NCBI RefSeq assembly: GCF_018614615.1
Contig: NZ_JAGGOK010000042.1
Coordinates: 1-64,000 of the forward strand
DNA length: 64,000 nucleotides
Direction: 5' to 3'
Source: Streptomyces sp. ISL-100
GTDB taxonomy: Bacteria > Actinomycetota > Actinomycetes > Streptomycetales > Streptomycetaceae
Part shown: positions 33,467-42,124 of the stretch, piece after piece
Layout: each line of letters starts with the position of its first letter
Numbering within the stretch: the first letter of the stretch is position 1
Program-made: the position numbers and the translations under genes
The notes under the pieces: model-generated
The model's database searches: none
The model's input: the letters and a program-made list of their open reading frames with translations, nothing else
Told to the model about the DNA's origin: nothing

Positions 33467-34714
33467 TCAGGTGAGCGTGATCAGTGCCGCGATCGCCGGA
33501 CCGAAGGCGCCTCCCAGCTGGTAGCAGAGGCTGAACAGTCCGATCACCGTGGGGCGTTGGGCATCCGGGGCGACCTGGGTCGCGTACACCGCGAGGGTGG
33601 CGTTGCCTGCCGTGGTCGTGAAGACGGCCATCGCGGCCACGAGCAGGAGCAGCGGCGCCCAAGGGCTCACGGCGGCCGTCACCGGTGCCAGCGCGCCGAG
33701 GGTGATCAGCACCGTCAGGACCCTGCGCCTGCCCAGCCGGGCGGAGACCGCGGCGAGGGCGAGGGAGAGGAAGGAACCTGTCAGGAGGGCGAGCAGCTGG
33801 CCTGAGCCGATGGTGGCGGTCGACCAGTGCGTACGGGCGGCGAGGAGCTGGGGGATCGCGAAGAGGAGTGTGAAGTACGACGTCGACAGGGCACAGGCGA
33901 GCAACGCGGCCGACAGGAACGCCGGGGTGCGCAGGAGCGTGGCCGGGACGAAGCCGTCGGGGCGGGCCCGGACATGGGCGGTCAGGAGCCCGGCCACCGC
34001 GAGCGCCGCGCCGGCTGCCGGCAGTGGGCAGTGCGGGATGAAGACCAGCGCGGTCGCCAGTGCCACGAGGAGCGATGCGCCGCGTGCGTCGAAGGGGGCG
34101 GCCGTGGTGGGAGGTATGCGAGGGGCGGTGCGGGTCACGGCCGGAACGGCCAGCAGCGCCAGTGCCGAGACCGCGAGCGATACGCGCCAGGAGAGCGCGT
34201 CGGCGATCAGCGAACCGAGCAACGGGCCGACCGCGCCGAGGACTCCGAAGCCCGCGGTGATGACCCCCATCCGGCGGACCGAACCCGCCAGGCTCATGGC
34301 CGAGGTGATCAGTCCCGCGCCGCCCACCGCCTGGGCCGCCCGCCCCGGCAGGGCCAGCGCCATCCACGGTGCGAGGGCCGCGACCAGGGTTCCGGCCAGG
34401 ACCAGGACCGTACTCACGCGCAGAGTGGTGCGCAGTCCGCGCAGGCGCAGCAGGCCCGCCATCAGCGGCGTGCCCACCGCCATCGCCCACGCGAACGCCG
34501 TGACCAGCCAGGTGGCCGACGCGGGCCGGACCCCGAACGAGCCGGCCATCTCGGGGAGGATCAGGACCGGGCTGTTGGCGCCGGCGGCGATGGGCGTGGC
34601 GAGCAGCGCGAGCCAGAGGGCCGGGACCTGGCGGGCGGACTTGGCCGGGGATGGGGATGGGGATGGGGCTGGGGCTGCCGGTTTCACGGGCTCCGTGAGA
34701 GCGGGCTCAGGCAT
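33467..34714 (-). CDS. MFS transporter
   Basis: 415 residues. The N-terminal tail is Pro/Ser-rich, followed by about 12 hydrophobic spans; the first, ALWLALLATPIAAGANSPV, and the loop GVRPASATWLVTAFAWAM are typical of DHA-type major facilitator exporters. Positively charged loop LRLRGLRTTLRV corresponds to motif A. It is divergent from a MarR regulator with three operator-like sites between them, so it is probably an inducible drug or metabolite exporter. Ribosome site AGGAG lies 6 bases before ATG 34714. Confidence 0.9.
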   Translation of the reverse strand: MPEPALTEPVKPAAPAPSPSPSPAKSARQVPALWLALLATPIAAGANSPVLILPEMAGSFGVRPASATWLVTAFAWAMAVGTPLMAGLLRLRGLRTTLRVSTVLVLAGTLVAALAPWMALALPGRAAQAVGGAGLITSAMSLAGSVRRMGVITAGFGVLGAVGPLLGSLIADALSWRVSLAVSALALLAVPAVTRTAPRIPPTTAAPFDARGASLLVALATALVFIPHCPLPAAGAALAVAGLLTAHVRARPDGFVPATLLRTPAFLSAALLACALSTSYFTLLFAIPQLLAARTHWSTATIGSGQLLALLTGSFLSLALAAVSARLGRRRVLTVLITLGALAPVTAAVSPWAPLLLLVAAMAVFTTTAGNATLAVYATQVAPDAQRPTVIGLFSLCYQLGGAFGPAIAALITLT

Positions 34715-34742
34715 GGGGAGCTCCTGTCCTTCAGGCTTGATA

Positions 34743-34803
34743 ATCTCAACGTTGAGATAAAACAGGGCCTATCTCTCAACGTCAAGTCTCTTAACGTTGA
34801 GAT
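34743..34803. promoter_or_regulatory. Three MarR operator-like sites between divergent genes
   Basis: The perfect 16-bp palindrome ATCTCAACGTTGAGAT is at 34743-34758. A second site with an intact left half TCTCAACGT is at 34774-34782, and a third with an intact right half AACGTTGAGAT is at 34793-34803. The sites cover both divergent promoters, so the MarR protein probably represses both itself and the MFS gene. Confidence 0.75.
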
Positions 34804-34827
34804 TGCGCACGTTGAAGGGGGACTGGG

Positions 34828-35340
34828 ATGAGCGACGCGGTGGACGCGATCATCGGGCAATGGGTCGAAGAGCGACCGGACTTGGCGGACGACCTCTGGC
34901 CCGTGCAGGTCCTCGGGCGGCTTCAGCGTCTCGGGCGCGTACTGGACAAGGAGTTCAGGACGTTCGCGGCCCAACGAGGCCTCGAACTGGGCGAGGTGGA
35001 CGTCCTCACCACGCTCCAGCGATCCGGTCCGCCGTACGCCCTGCCCGCCGGCGCACTCCTCAAGGCGGCCATGGTGACCTCCGGCGCGATCACCAATCGC
35101 ATCGACCGCATGGAGGCGAAGGGCCTCGTGGAGCGCGTACGCGAAGAGAGCGGCGGCGACCGGCGCACCGTGCGGATCCGGCTCACCGAGCAAGGGCACG
35201 AGGTCACTCGCGCGTACATGGCCGACCACCTCGCCAACGAAGCCCGGATGCTCGGTGAATTGGGCCGCGAAGAGAGCGACCGCCTCGCCGACTCCCTGCG
35301 CAAGCTGCTGACGTCCTTCGGTGATACGTCGATCGGCTAG
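34828..35340 (+). CDS. MarR-family transcriptional regulator
   Basis: 170 residues. The winged helix is clear: LGEVDVLTTLQRSGPPYALPAG, recognition helix SGAITNRIDRMEAKGLVERV and wing EESGGDRRTVRIRLTEQG. Flanking helices give the dimer. MarR proteins sense phenolic or oxidant ligands and release their operator. Ribosome site GAAGGGGG is upstream of ATG 34828. It is divergent from the MFS exporter and likely controls it through the palindromes at 34743-34803. Confidence 0.95.
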   Translation: MSDAVDAIIGQWVEERPDLADDLWPVQVLGRLQRLGRVLDKEFRTFAAQRGLELGEVDVLTTLQRSGPPYALPAGALLKAAMVTSGAITNRIDRMEAKGLVERVREESGGDRRTVRIRLTEQGHEVTRAYMADHLANEARMLGELGREESDRLADSLRKLLTSFGDTSIG

Positions 35341-35391
35341 CGGACCGGAAGTCCGGGGCGCGTGACCATCTCTGGCGGCATGGTTCGGTGC

Positions 35392-35822
35392 ATGACACCC
35401 GAATCGAAGCCGTACACCGCCCGCCTCACCGTCCGCAGCAGTGACCTCGACACCAACGGCCACGTCCGCGGCCCCGCCTACCTGGAGTACGCCGACCACG
35501 CCCGCTGGGAATGCGTGCGCGCTGCCGGGGTCGAGTTCGGCGACCTGGCCGCCGCCGGGCTCGGGCCCGTCAACCTGGAACCGTCGTCCGCTTCCATCAG
35601 GAACTCCTCGCGGGCGACGAGGTCGAGGTCTCCTGCGTCTTCTCGTACGGACCGGGCAAGACCGGCCGCGTCACCCAGGAAATGCACCGCGCCGACGGCG
35701 TACTCGCCGCCACCGTCGAGAGCGTCATCGGGCTACTCGACCTGCGCACCCGCCGCCTGGTCCCCGACCCGGCCGGACGCTGGCGGGAGTTCGCCACGGA
35801 CCCCGCGCTGCTGGGCGTCTAG
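35392..35822 (+). pseudogene. Acyl-CoA thioesterase (hotdog fold), frameshifted
   Basis: The first part from ATG 35392 gives a hotdog thioesterase start: TARLTVRSSDLDTNGHVRGP (Asp in the D-x-N-GHV active site), YLEYADHARWE. Near 35578 the reading frame must shift to continue as VVRFHQELLAGDEVEVSC, then GKTGRVTQEMHRADG to a stop at 35820. The expected text is LETVVRFH, so one base appears lost. It is either a recent pseudogene or a sequence error; the rest is well conserved. Confidence 0.75.
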
Positions 35823-35828
35823 GGCCGG

Positions 35829-37001
35829 TTACTGCGGTGCCAGGCCCGTCTTCGCGCCCGCGCCGCACAGTGGCACCACCGCGGTGTGGCCCTCCTGGGG
35901 CGGATGTGCGCTCATCGCGGCCCAGCACGCCACCCCGGTCGACTCGACGAAGAGGCCGCGCGCCGCGAGGTCCAGTTGGGCGGCCCGGAGCTGGTCCTCG
36001 GTCACCGTCAGGAAGGTTCCGCCCGACTCCCGTACCGCGCGCAGGATCTGGGGTGCGCGCGGCGGGCGCGGGATGGCGATGCCCTCGGCGAGAGTGGGGG
36101 GCGTGGGGGGCGCCGGCCTTTCGTCGTCCAGGTCCGTGGCGCCCGCGTGGAACGCCGTCGCCAGGGGCGACACGGCCTCGGCCTGTACGGCGATCAGTGC
36201 GGGGCGGCTGTCGATGAGCTTGTGGGCGTGCAGTTCGGCGATCGCGAGTGCGGCGCCCAGCAAGAGCGTTCCGTTGCCTACGGGGACGACCACCGCATCG
36301 GGGAGCCGGCCGCCGAGGTCCTCCCACAGCTCGTAGACGTACGTCTTCGTGCCGTGCAGGAAGTACGGGTTGTGGACGTGGCTCGCGTAGAAGGTGCCGG
36401 GCTCGTCGGCCGCCGCGCGGGCCGCCACCGCCGCGGCCTCGCGGTCGCCGGGGACGAGGGTGACGTGGGCGCCGTGCGCCCGGATCTGCTCGGTCTTCTT
36501 GGGGGAGGTCGCCTCGGGGACGTACACCGTGCAGGGGAGGGCGGCGCGCGCGCAGTACGCCGCGATCGCCGTGCCCGCGTTGCCGCTGCTGTCCGCGACG
36601 ACGCGGCCCACCCGGGCGGGGCCGAGACGGCGGGCGAGCTCGGCGAGCATGACCGCGCCGCGGTCCTTGAACGACAGCGTCGGCATCAGGAAGTCGAGTT
36701 TGGCCGAAATGGAGTCGGTGAGGGGGATGAGCGGAGTGCGGCCTTCCCCCAGCGTGAGCGCCGCCGCCGCGCCCGCGAGCGGCAGCGCCTCCTCGTACCG
36801 CCACAGCGAATTCACCCGCCCGGCGAGCGACTTCAGCGGTACGGGGGAGGAAGGGGCGAACTCCAGATCCCAGGGACCGCCGCAGGTGGGGCAGTGCCAG
36901 GCGAGGGATTCGACGGGGGCGCGGGAGCCGTCGGCGGGGCAGCGGTACGTCATGGACGCCGTCGAAGCCGCCGGAGTCGTCGAAGCCGTCGTGATCACCA
37001 T
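35829..37001 (-). CDS. Threonine synthase-like PLP-dependent enzyme
   Basis: 390 residues. A small zinc-ribbon-like N-terminus (YRCPADGSR, WHCPTCGG) is typical of ThrC of this class. The PLP lysine is in LSFKDRGA, and the phosphate loop is SSGNAGTAIAAY. The PVGNGTLLLG loop fits fold type II. It makes threonine from phosphohomoserine, or is a paralogue with another beta-elimination role. The start could be 37001 or, at MTYRCPADG, 36953; neither has a strong ribosome site. It is convergent with the broken thioesterase. Confidence 0.8.
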   Translation of the reverse strand: MVITTASTTPAASTASMTYRCPADGSRAPVESLAWHCPTCGGPWDLEFAPSSPVPLKSLAGRVNSLWRYEEALPLAGAAAALTLGEGRTPLIPLTDSISAKLDFLMPTLSFKDRGAVMLAELARRLGPARVGRVVADSSGNAGTAIAAYCARAALPCTVYVPEATSPKKTEQIRAHGAHVTLVPGDREAAAVAARAAADEPGTFYASHVHNPYFLHGTKTYVYELWEDLGGRLPDAVVVPVGNGTLLLGAALAIAELHAHKLIDSRPALIAVQAEAVSPLATAFHAGATDLDDERPAPPTPPTLAEGIAIPRPPRAPQILRAVRESGGTFLTVTEDQLRAAQLDLAARGLFVESTGVACWAAMSAHPPQEGHTAVVPLCGAGAKTGLAPQ

Positions 37002-37248
37002 GCGGCAAGCGTAGGCCGGACCCGGGTGCGACGCAGGTTCATGTCGGTGGTATCGCAGGCGTATTGCGGGTCCGAATTGACTCTTGTGGGATTCCTATGG
37101 ATGCGCCAATCTTTCGCCTGGCAGCAAGGCGTGGGAAACGACGCGGACTCCGAAGCGTTTGTTTGTCATGCCCCTGCCGTACGTGTCTTGCCTGTCGCAC
37201 GGAGCACGGCCCCCCACCAGCGCACCGCCAATGAGGAGGACCCCTCAC

Positions 37249-38823
37249 ATGTCCGTGATGCGTAGTTCCCGGCGAAGAGTTGTCGCAGCCAGTGCCACCG
37301 CCGTCGTAGCCCTCGCGCTCGGCGCCACCTCCGCCCTCCCCGCCACCGCGGCCACCGCCGCCGAGGGCCGGATCCAGAACGCCGGAGCCCCCGGAACCAT
37401 CGCGGGCAGCTACATCGTGACCCTCGACGAGGCGGCGGCCGACGCCGGTTCGGCGGAGGGCAAGGCGCTTGCCAAGGAGTACGGCGCCAAGATCAAGAAG
37501 ACCTACACCGCGGCCCTCAACGGGTACGCCGTCGAGCTGTCCGAGGCGCAGGCGAAGAAGTTCGCCGCCGACCCGGCCGTCGAGTCCGTCGTACAGAACC
37601 GCACCTTCAAGGTCAGCGCGACGCAGCCCAACCCGCCGTCATGGGGCCTGGACCGCATCGACCAGAAGGCCCTGCCGCTGAACCAGAGCTACACCTACCC
37701 CGACACCGCCGGTGAGGGTGTCACGACGTACGTCATCGACACCGGCGTACGCATCACCCACAGCGACTTCGGCGGCCGCGCCTCCTACGGCTACGACGCC
37801 ATCGACAACGACAACACCGCGCAGGACGGCCACGGCCACGGCACCCACGTCGCGGGCACGGTCGCGGGCGGCGCGTACGGCGTCGCGAAGAAGGCCAAGG
37901 TCGTCGGCGTCCGCGTCCTCAACAACCAGGGGTCCGGGACCACCGCGCAGGTCGTCGCCGGCATCGACTGGGTGACGCGCAACGCCGTCAAGCCGGCCGT
38001 CGCGAACATGAGCCTCGGCGGCGGCGCCGACTCCGCCCTCGACACGGCAGTGCGCAACTCCATAGCCTCCGGCGTGACGTACGCGGTCGCCGCGGGCAAC
38101 GAGAGCACCGACGCCTCCACCAAGTCACCCGCCAGGGTGGCCGAGGCCATCACGGTAGGCGCCACCACCAGCACCGACGCCAAGGCGAGCTACTCCAACT
38201 ACGGCAGCATCCTCGACATCTTCGCGCCGGGCTCGTCGATCACCTCGTCCTGGAACACCAGTGACACGGCGACGAACTCCATCTCCGGTACGTCGATGGC
38301 CTCGCCGCACGTCGCGGGCGCGGCCGCCCTGTACCTGGCGGCCAACAAGACCGCCACCCCGGCCCAGGTCTCCAGCGCACTGACCTCGGCCGCCACGACG
38401 GGCGTCGTGACCAGTCCGGGCACCGGCTCGCCGAACCGCCTGCTGTACGTCGGCACGGGGGACACCCCGCCGCCCACGGGCAAGAAGTTCGAGAACCTCG
38501 CGGACTACGCGATCAGCGACAACGCCACGACGGAGTCGCCCGTAACGGTCAGCGGCATCACGGGCAACGCGCCGGCGACGCTGAGCGTGCCGGTCGACAT
38601 CAAGCACACGTACATCGGTGACCTCAAGGTCGACCTGATCGCCCCCGACGGCACGGCCTACACCCTCAAGGGCTACGGCACGGGCGGCAGCAGTGACAAC
38701 CTCATCACCACGTACACGGTGAACGCCTCGTCCGAGGTGGCCAACGGCACGTGGAAGCTGCGGGTGAACGACAACGCGGCGTACGACACAGGAAAGATCG
38801 ACTCCTGGGCGCTGCAGTTCTGA
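37249..38823 (+). CDS. Secreted S8-family serine protease with P-domain
   Basis: 524 residues. A signal peptide (1 to about 37, RSSRRR then a hydrophobic core and ALPATAATA) precedes an I9 propeptide (about 52-122). The catalytic triad is D164 (YVIDTG), H197 (HGHGTHVAG) and S349 (GTSMASPH), with oxyanion N284 (AAGNES). Residues from about 408 form a proprotein-convertase P-domain (ADYAISDNATTESPV start, DSWALQF end). It should be secreted and self-processed. ATG 37249 is chosen because GAGGAGGA lies 8 bases upstream. A hairpin terminator follows. Confidence 0.95.
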   Translation: MSVMRSSRRRVVAASATAVVALALGATSALPATAATAAEGRIQNAGAPGTIAGSYIVTLDEAAADAGSAEGKALAKEYGAKIKKTYTAALNGYAVELSEAQAKKFAADPAVESVVQNRTFKVSATQPNPPSWGLDRIDQKALPLNQSYTYPDTAGEGVTTYVIDTGVRITHSDFGGRASYGYDAIDNDNTAQDGHGHGTHVAGTVAGGAYGVAKKAKVVGVRVLNNQGSGTTAQVVAGIDWVTRNAVKPAVANMSLGGGADSALDTAVRNSIASGVTYAVAAGNESTDASTKSPARVAEAITVGATTSTDAKASYSNYGSILDIFAPGSSITSSWNTSDTATNSISGTSMASPHVAGAAALYLAANKTATPAQVSSALTSAATTGVVTSPGTGSPNRLLYVGTGDTPPPTGKKFENLADYAISDNATTESPVTVSGITGNAPATLSVPVDIKHTYIGDLKVDLIAPDGTAYTLKGYGTGGSSDNLITTYTVNASSEVANGTWKLRVNDNAAYDTGKIDSWALQF

Positions 38824-38859
38824 TCCCGACGCGCTGAAGTCCAACTGAACACGTGAGCG

Positions 38860-38883
38860 GGGCGGTCGCTTCGGCGGCCGCCC
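38860..38883 (+). terminator. Hairpin terminator after the protease gene
   Basis: A 10-bp stem with one G-T pair and a TTCG tetraloop, arms 38860-38869 and 38874-38883, followed by TTGC. It lies 37 bases after the stop. Confidence 0.7.
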
Positions 38884-39091
38884 TTGCTGTGCGTCGCCGG
38901 ACGGGAGTGCGGGCGGCGGAGAAAGTGTCGAAGCGGTGCGGATCTTGGCGCGGGGTTCCGATTTCTGTACCCCGGGAAGCCCCTGCTTAAAGACAAAGTC
39001 ATCACTTCGGGTGAAACTTTGGCCTGCGCTTGCGGTCAACAACCCACGGTTGCCACGCTGTCGCTGTGTGTCAACCTGATGGGAGTGGCCA

Positions 39092-39844
39092 GTGACATTC
39101 GGTGAGCAGCCGGCCTATCTGCGCGTCGCGGGCGATCTACGGCAGAAGATCGTCGACGGTTCCCTGCCACCCCATACCCGGCTCCCCTCGCAGGCGCGCA
39201 TCCGCGAGGAGTACGGAGTCTCCGACACCGTCGCGCTGGAGGCCCGCAAGGTCCTGATGGCGGAGGGCCTGGTCGAAGGCCGCTCCGGCTCCGGTACGTA
39301 CGTACGGGAGCAACCGGTCCCGCGCCGCGTCTCCCGCGCGGGCTACCGGGGGGCCTTCCCCTCGAACCCGTTCCGGCAGGAGCAGGCCGAGGCCGGTGCG
39401 CGCGGCACCTGGGAGTCCAGCAGCGAGCAGGAAGAGGCGACTTCGGACATCGCCAAGCGGCTCGGTGTCCAGGAGGGCGACCGGGTGATGCGCACGCGGT
39501 ACGTCTTCAGGGACGCGGGCGAGGCGATGATGCTCTCCACCTCGTGGGAGCCGCTGGCCGTGACGGGGCGTACGCCCGTGATGCTGCCCGAGGAGGGACC
39601 GCTGGCCGGCTGCGGCGTCGTCGAGCGGATGGCGGCCATCGACATCGTCGTGGACAACGTCGTGGAGGAGGTCGGCGCGCGGCCCGGACTCGCGGAGGAG
39701 CTGATGAGGCTCGGCGGCGTACCGGGGCATGCGGTGCTGGTCATCGAGCGGACGTACTACGCGTCGGGGATGGCGGTCGAGACCGCCGATGTGGTCGTCC
39801 CTGCCGACCGGTACCGGATCGCATACCACCTGCCCGTGAAGTGA
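39092..39844 (+). CDS. GntR-family transcriptional regulator (HutC/UTRA type)
   Basis: 250 residues from GTG 39092 with GGGAG upstream. The winged helix covers about 8-75 (LRQKIVDGSLPPHTRLPSQ, GVSDTVALEARKVLMAEGLVEGRSGSGTYV), followed by a UTRA-type ligand domain with MRTRYVFRDAGEAMMLSTSWEP and VLVIERTYYASG. It is 159 bases upstream of the NCS1 permease gene in the same direction and probably regulates it according to a purine- or pyrimidine-related ligand. That link is inference. Confidence 0.9.
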   Translation: MTFGEQPAYLRVAGDLRQKIVDGSLPPHTRLPSQARIREEYGVSDTVALEARKVLMAEGLVEGRSGSGTYVREQPVPRRVSRAGYRGAFPSNPFRQEQAEAGARGTWESSSEQEEATSDIAKRLGVQEGDRVMRTRYVFRDAGEAMMLSTSWEPLAVTGRTPVMLPEEGPLAGCGVVERMAAIDIVVDNVVEEVGARPGLAEELMRLGGVPGHAVLVIERTYYASGMAVETADVVVPADRYRIAYHLPVK

Positions 39845-39955
39845 CCGATACGCGGACGCCTTGTCCGTCCGCCGTGATCGTAAGTTAACGCGTCACCGGA
39901 TCCCGTAACGGCCGGGCAATCAACGGCTGTGACGACCTGTCATGTCCCGGCTCTA

Positions 39956-39998
39956 ACTTCCCGTTCGCACCCGCACACCGGACTGACGAACGGGAAGT
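39956..39998 (+). promoter_or_regulatory. Leader hairpin covering the ribosome site of the NCS1 permease gene
   Basis: Arms 39956-39967 and 39987-39998 form a perfect 12-bp stem with a 19-nt loop. The right arm contains the GGGAAG ribosome site (39992-39997) that serves ATG 40004. When folded, translation should be blocked, so the leader may be a switch. No known riboswitch class fits. Confidence 0.6.
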
Positions 39999-40003
39999 CG
40001 CCG

Positions 40004-41728
40004 ATGACGGACACCGCCACACCTGTTACCAGGACTCCTGACGATCCTGCGAACTCCGGCGGTCCCGGCGCGCAGCCGCCCAAGCGGAGTTACGCCAAGC
40101 TGGCAGCCGACGAGAGCCGTGAGGACTACTCGCTCCGGTACGCGCCGCACTCCTTCCGCCGCTGGTCGCCCTCGATGGTCGCGGGCACCGCGCTCGGCGG
40201 CATCGCGTACCTGGCGGACTTCGCGATCGGTGCGTCGATCGTCTTCACGTACGGCTTCACGAGCGGGCTCGCCTCGATCCTGTGCGCGGCCGCGATCATC
40301 TTCCTCACCGGCATGCCGATCGCCAGGGCCTGCGCCAAGTACGGCCTCGACATGGACCTGATCACGCGCGGCGCCGGTTTCGGCTACTTCGGCTCGACGC
40401 TGACCTCGCTCATCTATGCCTCGTTCACCTTCATCTTCTTCGCGCTCGAAGGCTCGATCATGGCGCAGGCCATGCACCAGGCCGTCGGACTGCCCGTCGA
40501 GATCGGTTACTTGATCACGACGCTGATCGTCATCCCGATCGTCTTCCGGGGGATGGGCGCGCTGGCGAAGGTGCAGGCATGGACGCAGCCGATCTGGCTG
40601 ATCGGGCTTGTCCTGCCGTTCCTGGTGCTGGCCTTCGAAGCGCCGGACGCGTGGGGCGAGTTCACGTCGTTCGGCGGCACCGAGGGGGCCGGCTCGGGCT
40701 TCTCGTGGATCGCCTTCGGGCTCGGCACGGGAGTCGCTCTCTCCCTCATCGCGCAGATCGGCGAGCAGGCCGACTACCTGCGCTTCATGCCCGCCAAGAC
40801 CGAGTCGAACAGGCGCCGCTGGAACCTCGCCGTGCTGGCGGCCGGACCCGGCTGGGTCGTCATCGGCGCGGCCAAGCAGCTCGGCGGCGCCTTCCTCGCC
40901 TTCGTCGCCCTGGAGGCCGTCGGCAAGACGCACGCGCTGGAGCCGATCGCGCCGCAGATCGAGGCGCTCAAGCCGTGGCTCGGCTCCGTCGCCCTGCCCG
41001 CCGCCGCGCTCTTCGTGATCGTCTCCCAGATCAAGATCAACGTGACCAATGCCTACAGCGGTTCGCTGTCCTGGTCGAACTTCTTCTCCCGGATCACGCA
41101 CAAGCACCCCGGCAGGGTCTGGTACATCTTCCTCAACCTCGCCATCGCGCTGACGCTGATGGAGATGAACATGTTCGCGGCCCTCAACAAACTGCTGGGC
41201 TTCTACTCGAATGTGGGCATCGCCTGGATCGTGGCGGTGGCCGCCGACCTGGTCATCAACAAGCGCATCGGGCTCAGCCCGCCGTACATCGAGTTCAAGC
41301 GGGCCTACCTGTACGCCGTGAATCCGGCCGGGTTCGGGGCCATGGTCATCGCCTCCACCGTCTCGATCCTCGCCTTCTTCGGGCTGTTCGGTGAGTACGC
41401 CCAGGCCTTCTCCACCTTCATCGCGGCCGGTCTCGCGCTCGTCCTGTGCCCGCTGATCGCCTGGCTCACCCGGGGCAAGTACTACCTGGCCCGCCCGAAC
41501 CCGGTGAACGGTCCGCACGTCGAGGTCGGCGACATCACCGCCACCCACACCTGCGCCGTCTGCGATACGGCGTACGAGCTGCCGGACATCGCCGACTGCC
41601 CTGCCCAGTCGGGGCCGATCTGCTCGCTGTGCTGCTCGCTCGACTCCGAGTGCGATGACGCCTGCCGCAAGGGGGAGGCGGCGGCGGGCCCCGTGCTGAT
41701 GCCTGTGCCGACTCTGCGCAAGGGCTGA
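40004..41728 (+). CDS. NCS1-family nucleobase:cation symporter with Cys-rich C-terminal tail
   Basis: 574 residues. About 12 membrane spans from residue 45 to 500, with the NCS1 pattern SMVAGTALGGIAYLADFAIG, GAGFGYFGSTLTSL and KINVTNAYSGSLSWSNFF. The family imports purines, cytosine, allantoin or hydantoins. The unusual part is residues 515-555: eight cysteines (C517, C520, C532, C540, C543, C544, C550, C554), including CAVCDTAYELPD and CSLCCSLDSECDDAC, a probable metal-binding module. Such tails occur in NCS1-histidine kinase hybrids. ATG 40004 is used; GGGAAG is the ribosome site. Confidence 0.9.
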   Translation: MTDTATPVTRTPDDPANSGGPGAQPPKRSYAKLAADESREDYSLRYAPHSFRRWSPSMVAGTALGGIAYLADFAIGASIVFTYGFTSGLASILCAAAIIFLTGMPIARACAKYGLDMDLITRGAGFGYFGSTLTSLIYASFTFIFFALEGSIMAQAMHQAVGLPVEIGYLITTLIVIPIVFRGMGALAKVQAWTQPIWLIGLVLPFLVLAFEAPDAWGEFTSFGGTEGAGSGFSWIAFGLGTGVALSLIAQIGEQADYLRFMPAKTESNRRRWNLAVLAAGPGWVVIGAAKQLGGAFLAFVALEAVGKTHALEPIAPQIEALKPWLGSVALPAAALFVIVSQIKINVTNAYSGSLSWSNFFSRITHKHPGRVWYIFLNLAIALTLMEMNMFAALNKLLGFYSNVGIAWIVAVAADLVINKRIGLSPPYIEFKRAYLYAVNPAGFGAMVIASTVSILAFFGLFGEYAQAFSTFIAAGLALVLCPLIAWLTRGKYYLARPNPVNGPHVEVGDITATHTCAVCDTAYELPDIADCPAQSGPICSLCCSLDSECDDACRKGEAAAGPVLMPVPTLRKG

Positions 41729-41746
41729 GCTCGCGAGGAAGGAAGG

Positions 41747-41772
41747 GGGCGCGCTCTTCGGAGTGCGCCCCT
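41747..41772 (+). terminator. Hairpin terminator after the NCS1 gene
   Basis: An 11-bp stem with one G-T pair and a TTCG loop, arms 41747-41757 and 41762-41772. It is about 20 bases after the stop. Confidence 0.7.
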
Positions 41773-41918
41773 CCTCCATGGCTTGATGCGTACCTCTTTG
41801 TGTAAAAGCGTATCCGCTGAGTGAAGGTCAGGCGTACGCTCGGGCATATGCGGATTGCGGTTTCCTGGAGATCCTTAGAGGCGAGTGCACCGGCGGACCC
41901 GGCGGGCGGAGGCGCGTT

Positions 41919-42098
41919 ATGAACGACAGCGGCGCTGTCCTCCCCTGGCTGGTCATACGGCAGGACGACAACGGCAACCGCTACCGCGTCGGCCGGTACG
42001 CGACGCGGATCGAGGCGCAGAAGATCGCCGACAGCCTCGACGAGCGCGGCCACAAGCAGCTCTACTGGGTCGAGCGGATAGGCCAGAGCGTCCAGTAG
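41919..42098 (+). CDS. Small SPOR-like protein
   Basis: 59 residues from ATG 41919 with GGAGG 6 bases upstream. The sequence PWLVIRQDDNGNRYRVGRYAT and then EAQKIADSLDERGHKQLYWVERI is the single-repeat SPOR pattern seen in short Streptomyces proteins. SPOR domains bind denuded peptidoglycan, but a soluble 59-residue protein without a signal has no proven role. It ends 26 bases before the MutT gene, in the same direction. Confidence 0.7.
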   Translation: MNDSGAVLPWLVIRQDDNGNRYRVGRYATRIEAQKIADSLDERGHKQLYWVERIGQSVQ

Positions 42099-42124
42099 CC
42101 GCCCGTACGCCGTAGGCTCCCGCC

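Noticed and set aside
30692..35340. A possible small biosynthetic gene cluster (ABM-like proteins, methyltransferase, SnoaL-like, MFS, MarR)
   Set aside because: No polyketide synthase, peptide synthetase, terpene synthase or other scaffold enzyme is present, and gene directions alternate; it is more likely a group of independent stress or detox genes.
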